In this document: one piece after another, positions 12,028 to 12,095 of the stretch | Numbering within the stretch: the stretch's first letter is position 1 | How the letters are laid out: every line of letters begins with the position of its first letter | Assembly: GCA_018609665.1 (NCBI GenBank) | Contig: JAHENN010000084.1 | Coordinates: forward strand, 1-12,095 | Direction of reading: 5' to 3' | Length of the DNA stretch: 12,095 bases | From: Haloarculaceae archaeon | GTDB taxonomy: Archaea > Halobacteriota > Halobacteria > Halobacteriales > Haloarculaceae | The notes under the pieces: generated by a model | Seen by the model: the letters and a program-made list of their open reading frames with translations, nothing else | Told to the model about the DNA's origin: nothing | The model's database searches: none | Program-made: the position numbers and the translations under genes

Positions 12028-12095
12028 ATGTCGGACATCGATATCGACCCCGAGGAACTCGTCGGCGGCGACGGCGCGAAGATGAAGACGAAGCT
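12028..12095 (+). CDS. Partial CDS, N-terminus only, unknown product
   Basis: The first 22 codons of a gene cut by the window end. The start reads MSDIDIDPEELVGGDGAK and continues with a Lys/Met/Thr stretch; it is acidic, as expected for a haloarchaeal protein, and uses GC-ending codons like its neighbours. The ATG is preceded by a TATA-like element at leaderless distance and directly by an in-frame GTG (12025), so either could be the start. I do not recognise the family from so short a piece. Confidence 0.65.
   Translation, partial: MSDIDIDPEELVGGDGAKMKTK

Noticed and set aside
11703..12038. Minus-strand open frames of about 100 codons in the DUF502 upstream region
   Set aside because: The product is basic and Arg-rich, unlike haloarchaeal proteins, and it would overlap the next gene's promoter and start.
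1..12095. CRISPR array, insertion sequence or toxin-antitoxin pair
   Set aside because: No regularly spaced repeats, transposase motifs, terminal inverted repeats or small overlapping gene pairs were seen.

Overview
The window is GC-rich DNA from a halophilic archaeon (class Halobacteria). Three things support this. The predicted proteins are strongly acidic. Almost every gene has an A/T-rich TATA-like element centred about 26-29 nt before its start codon and no Shine-Dalgarno sequence, the haloarchaeal leaderless pattern. Several families are archaeal or typical of haloarchaea: PurO-type IMP cyclohydrolase, a J-domain/2Fe-2S ferredoxin fusion, and a tRNA-Gln with no encoded CCA. The genus cannot be fixed from the sequence alone.

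Layout. Positions 9-1511 (-) hold a 500-aa protein of the glutamate-cysteine ligase (GCS2-like) group, and 1594-2304 (-) a J-domain/[2Fe-2S] ferredoxin fusion. At 2365-3780 (-) is a Tat-exported beta-propeller lipoprotein, divergent from an MFS transporter at 3893-5167 (+). The transporter meets a class I/II aminotransferase (5168-6322, -) with no spacer: the two stop codons together make TGATCA. Divergent from the aminotransferase is an NhaC-family Na+/H+ antiporter (6463-8133, +). It faces a minus-strand series, read from right to left: an ArsC-like low-molecular-weight phosphatase (9669-10103), a tandem-HNH protein (8804-9622), tRNA-Gln(CUG) (8704-8776) and a small FMN split-barrel protein (8174-8626). 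On the right are PurO (10270-10863, +), a DUF502 membrane protein (10894-11682, -), a 345-nt non-coding stretch rich in inverted repeats, and the first 68 nt of a new + strand gene (from 12028).

How it fits together. Most of the window is single-gene housekeeping or accessory units, each with its own promoter; no long operon is evident. A loose redox theme runs through the GCS2-like ligase, the ferredoxin fusion, the ArsC-like enzyme and the split-barrel protein, but adjacency does not prove a shared pathway. NhaC (sodium export) suits a halophile.

The observations most worth a second look are the J-domain/ferredoxin fusion, the tandem HNH protein with near-identical internal DNA repeats, the tRNA-Gln TATA box formed by the HNH gene's last codons and stop, and the hairpin-rich intergenic region at 11734-12025. 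I see no CRISPR array, insertion sequence or obvious defence system. Nothing here clearly amounts to a new multi-gene system.
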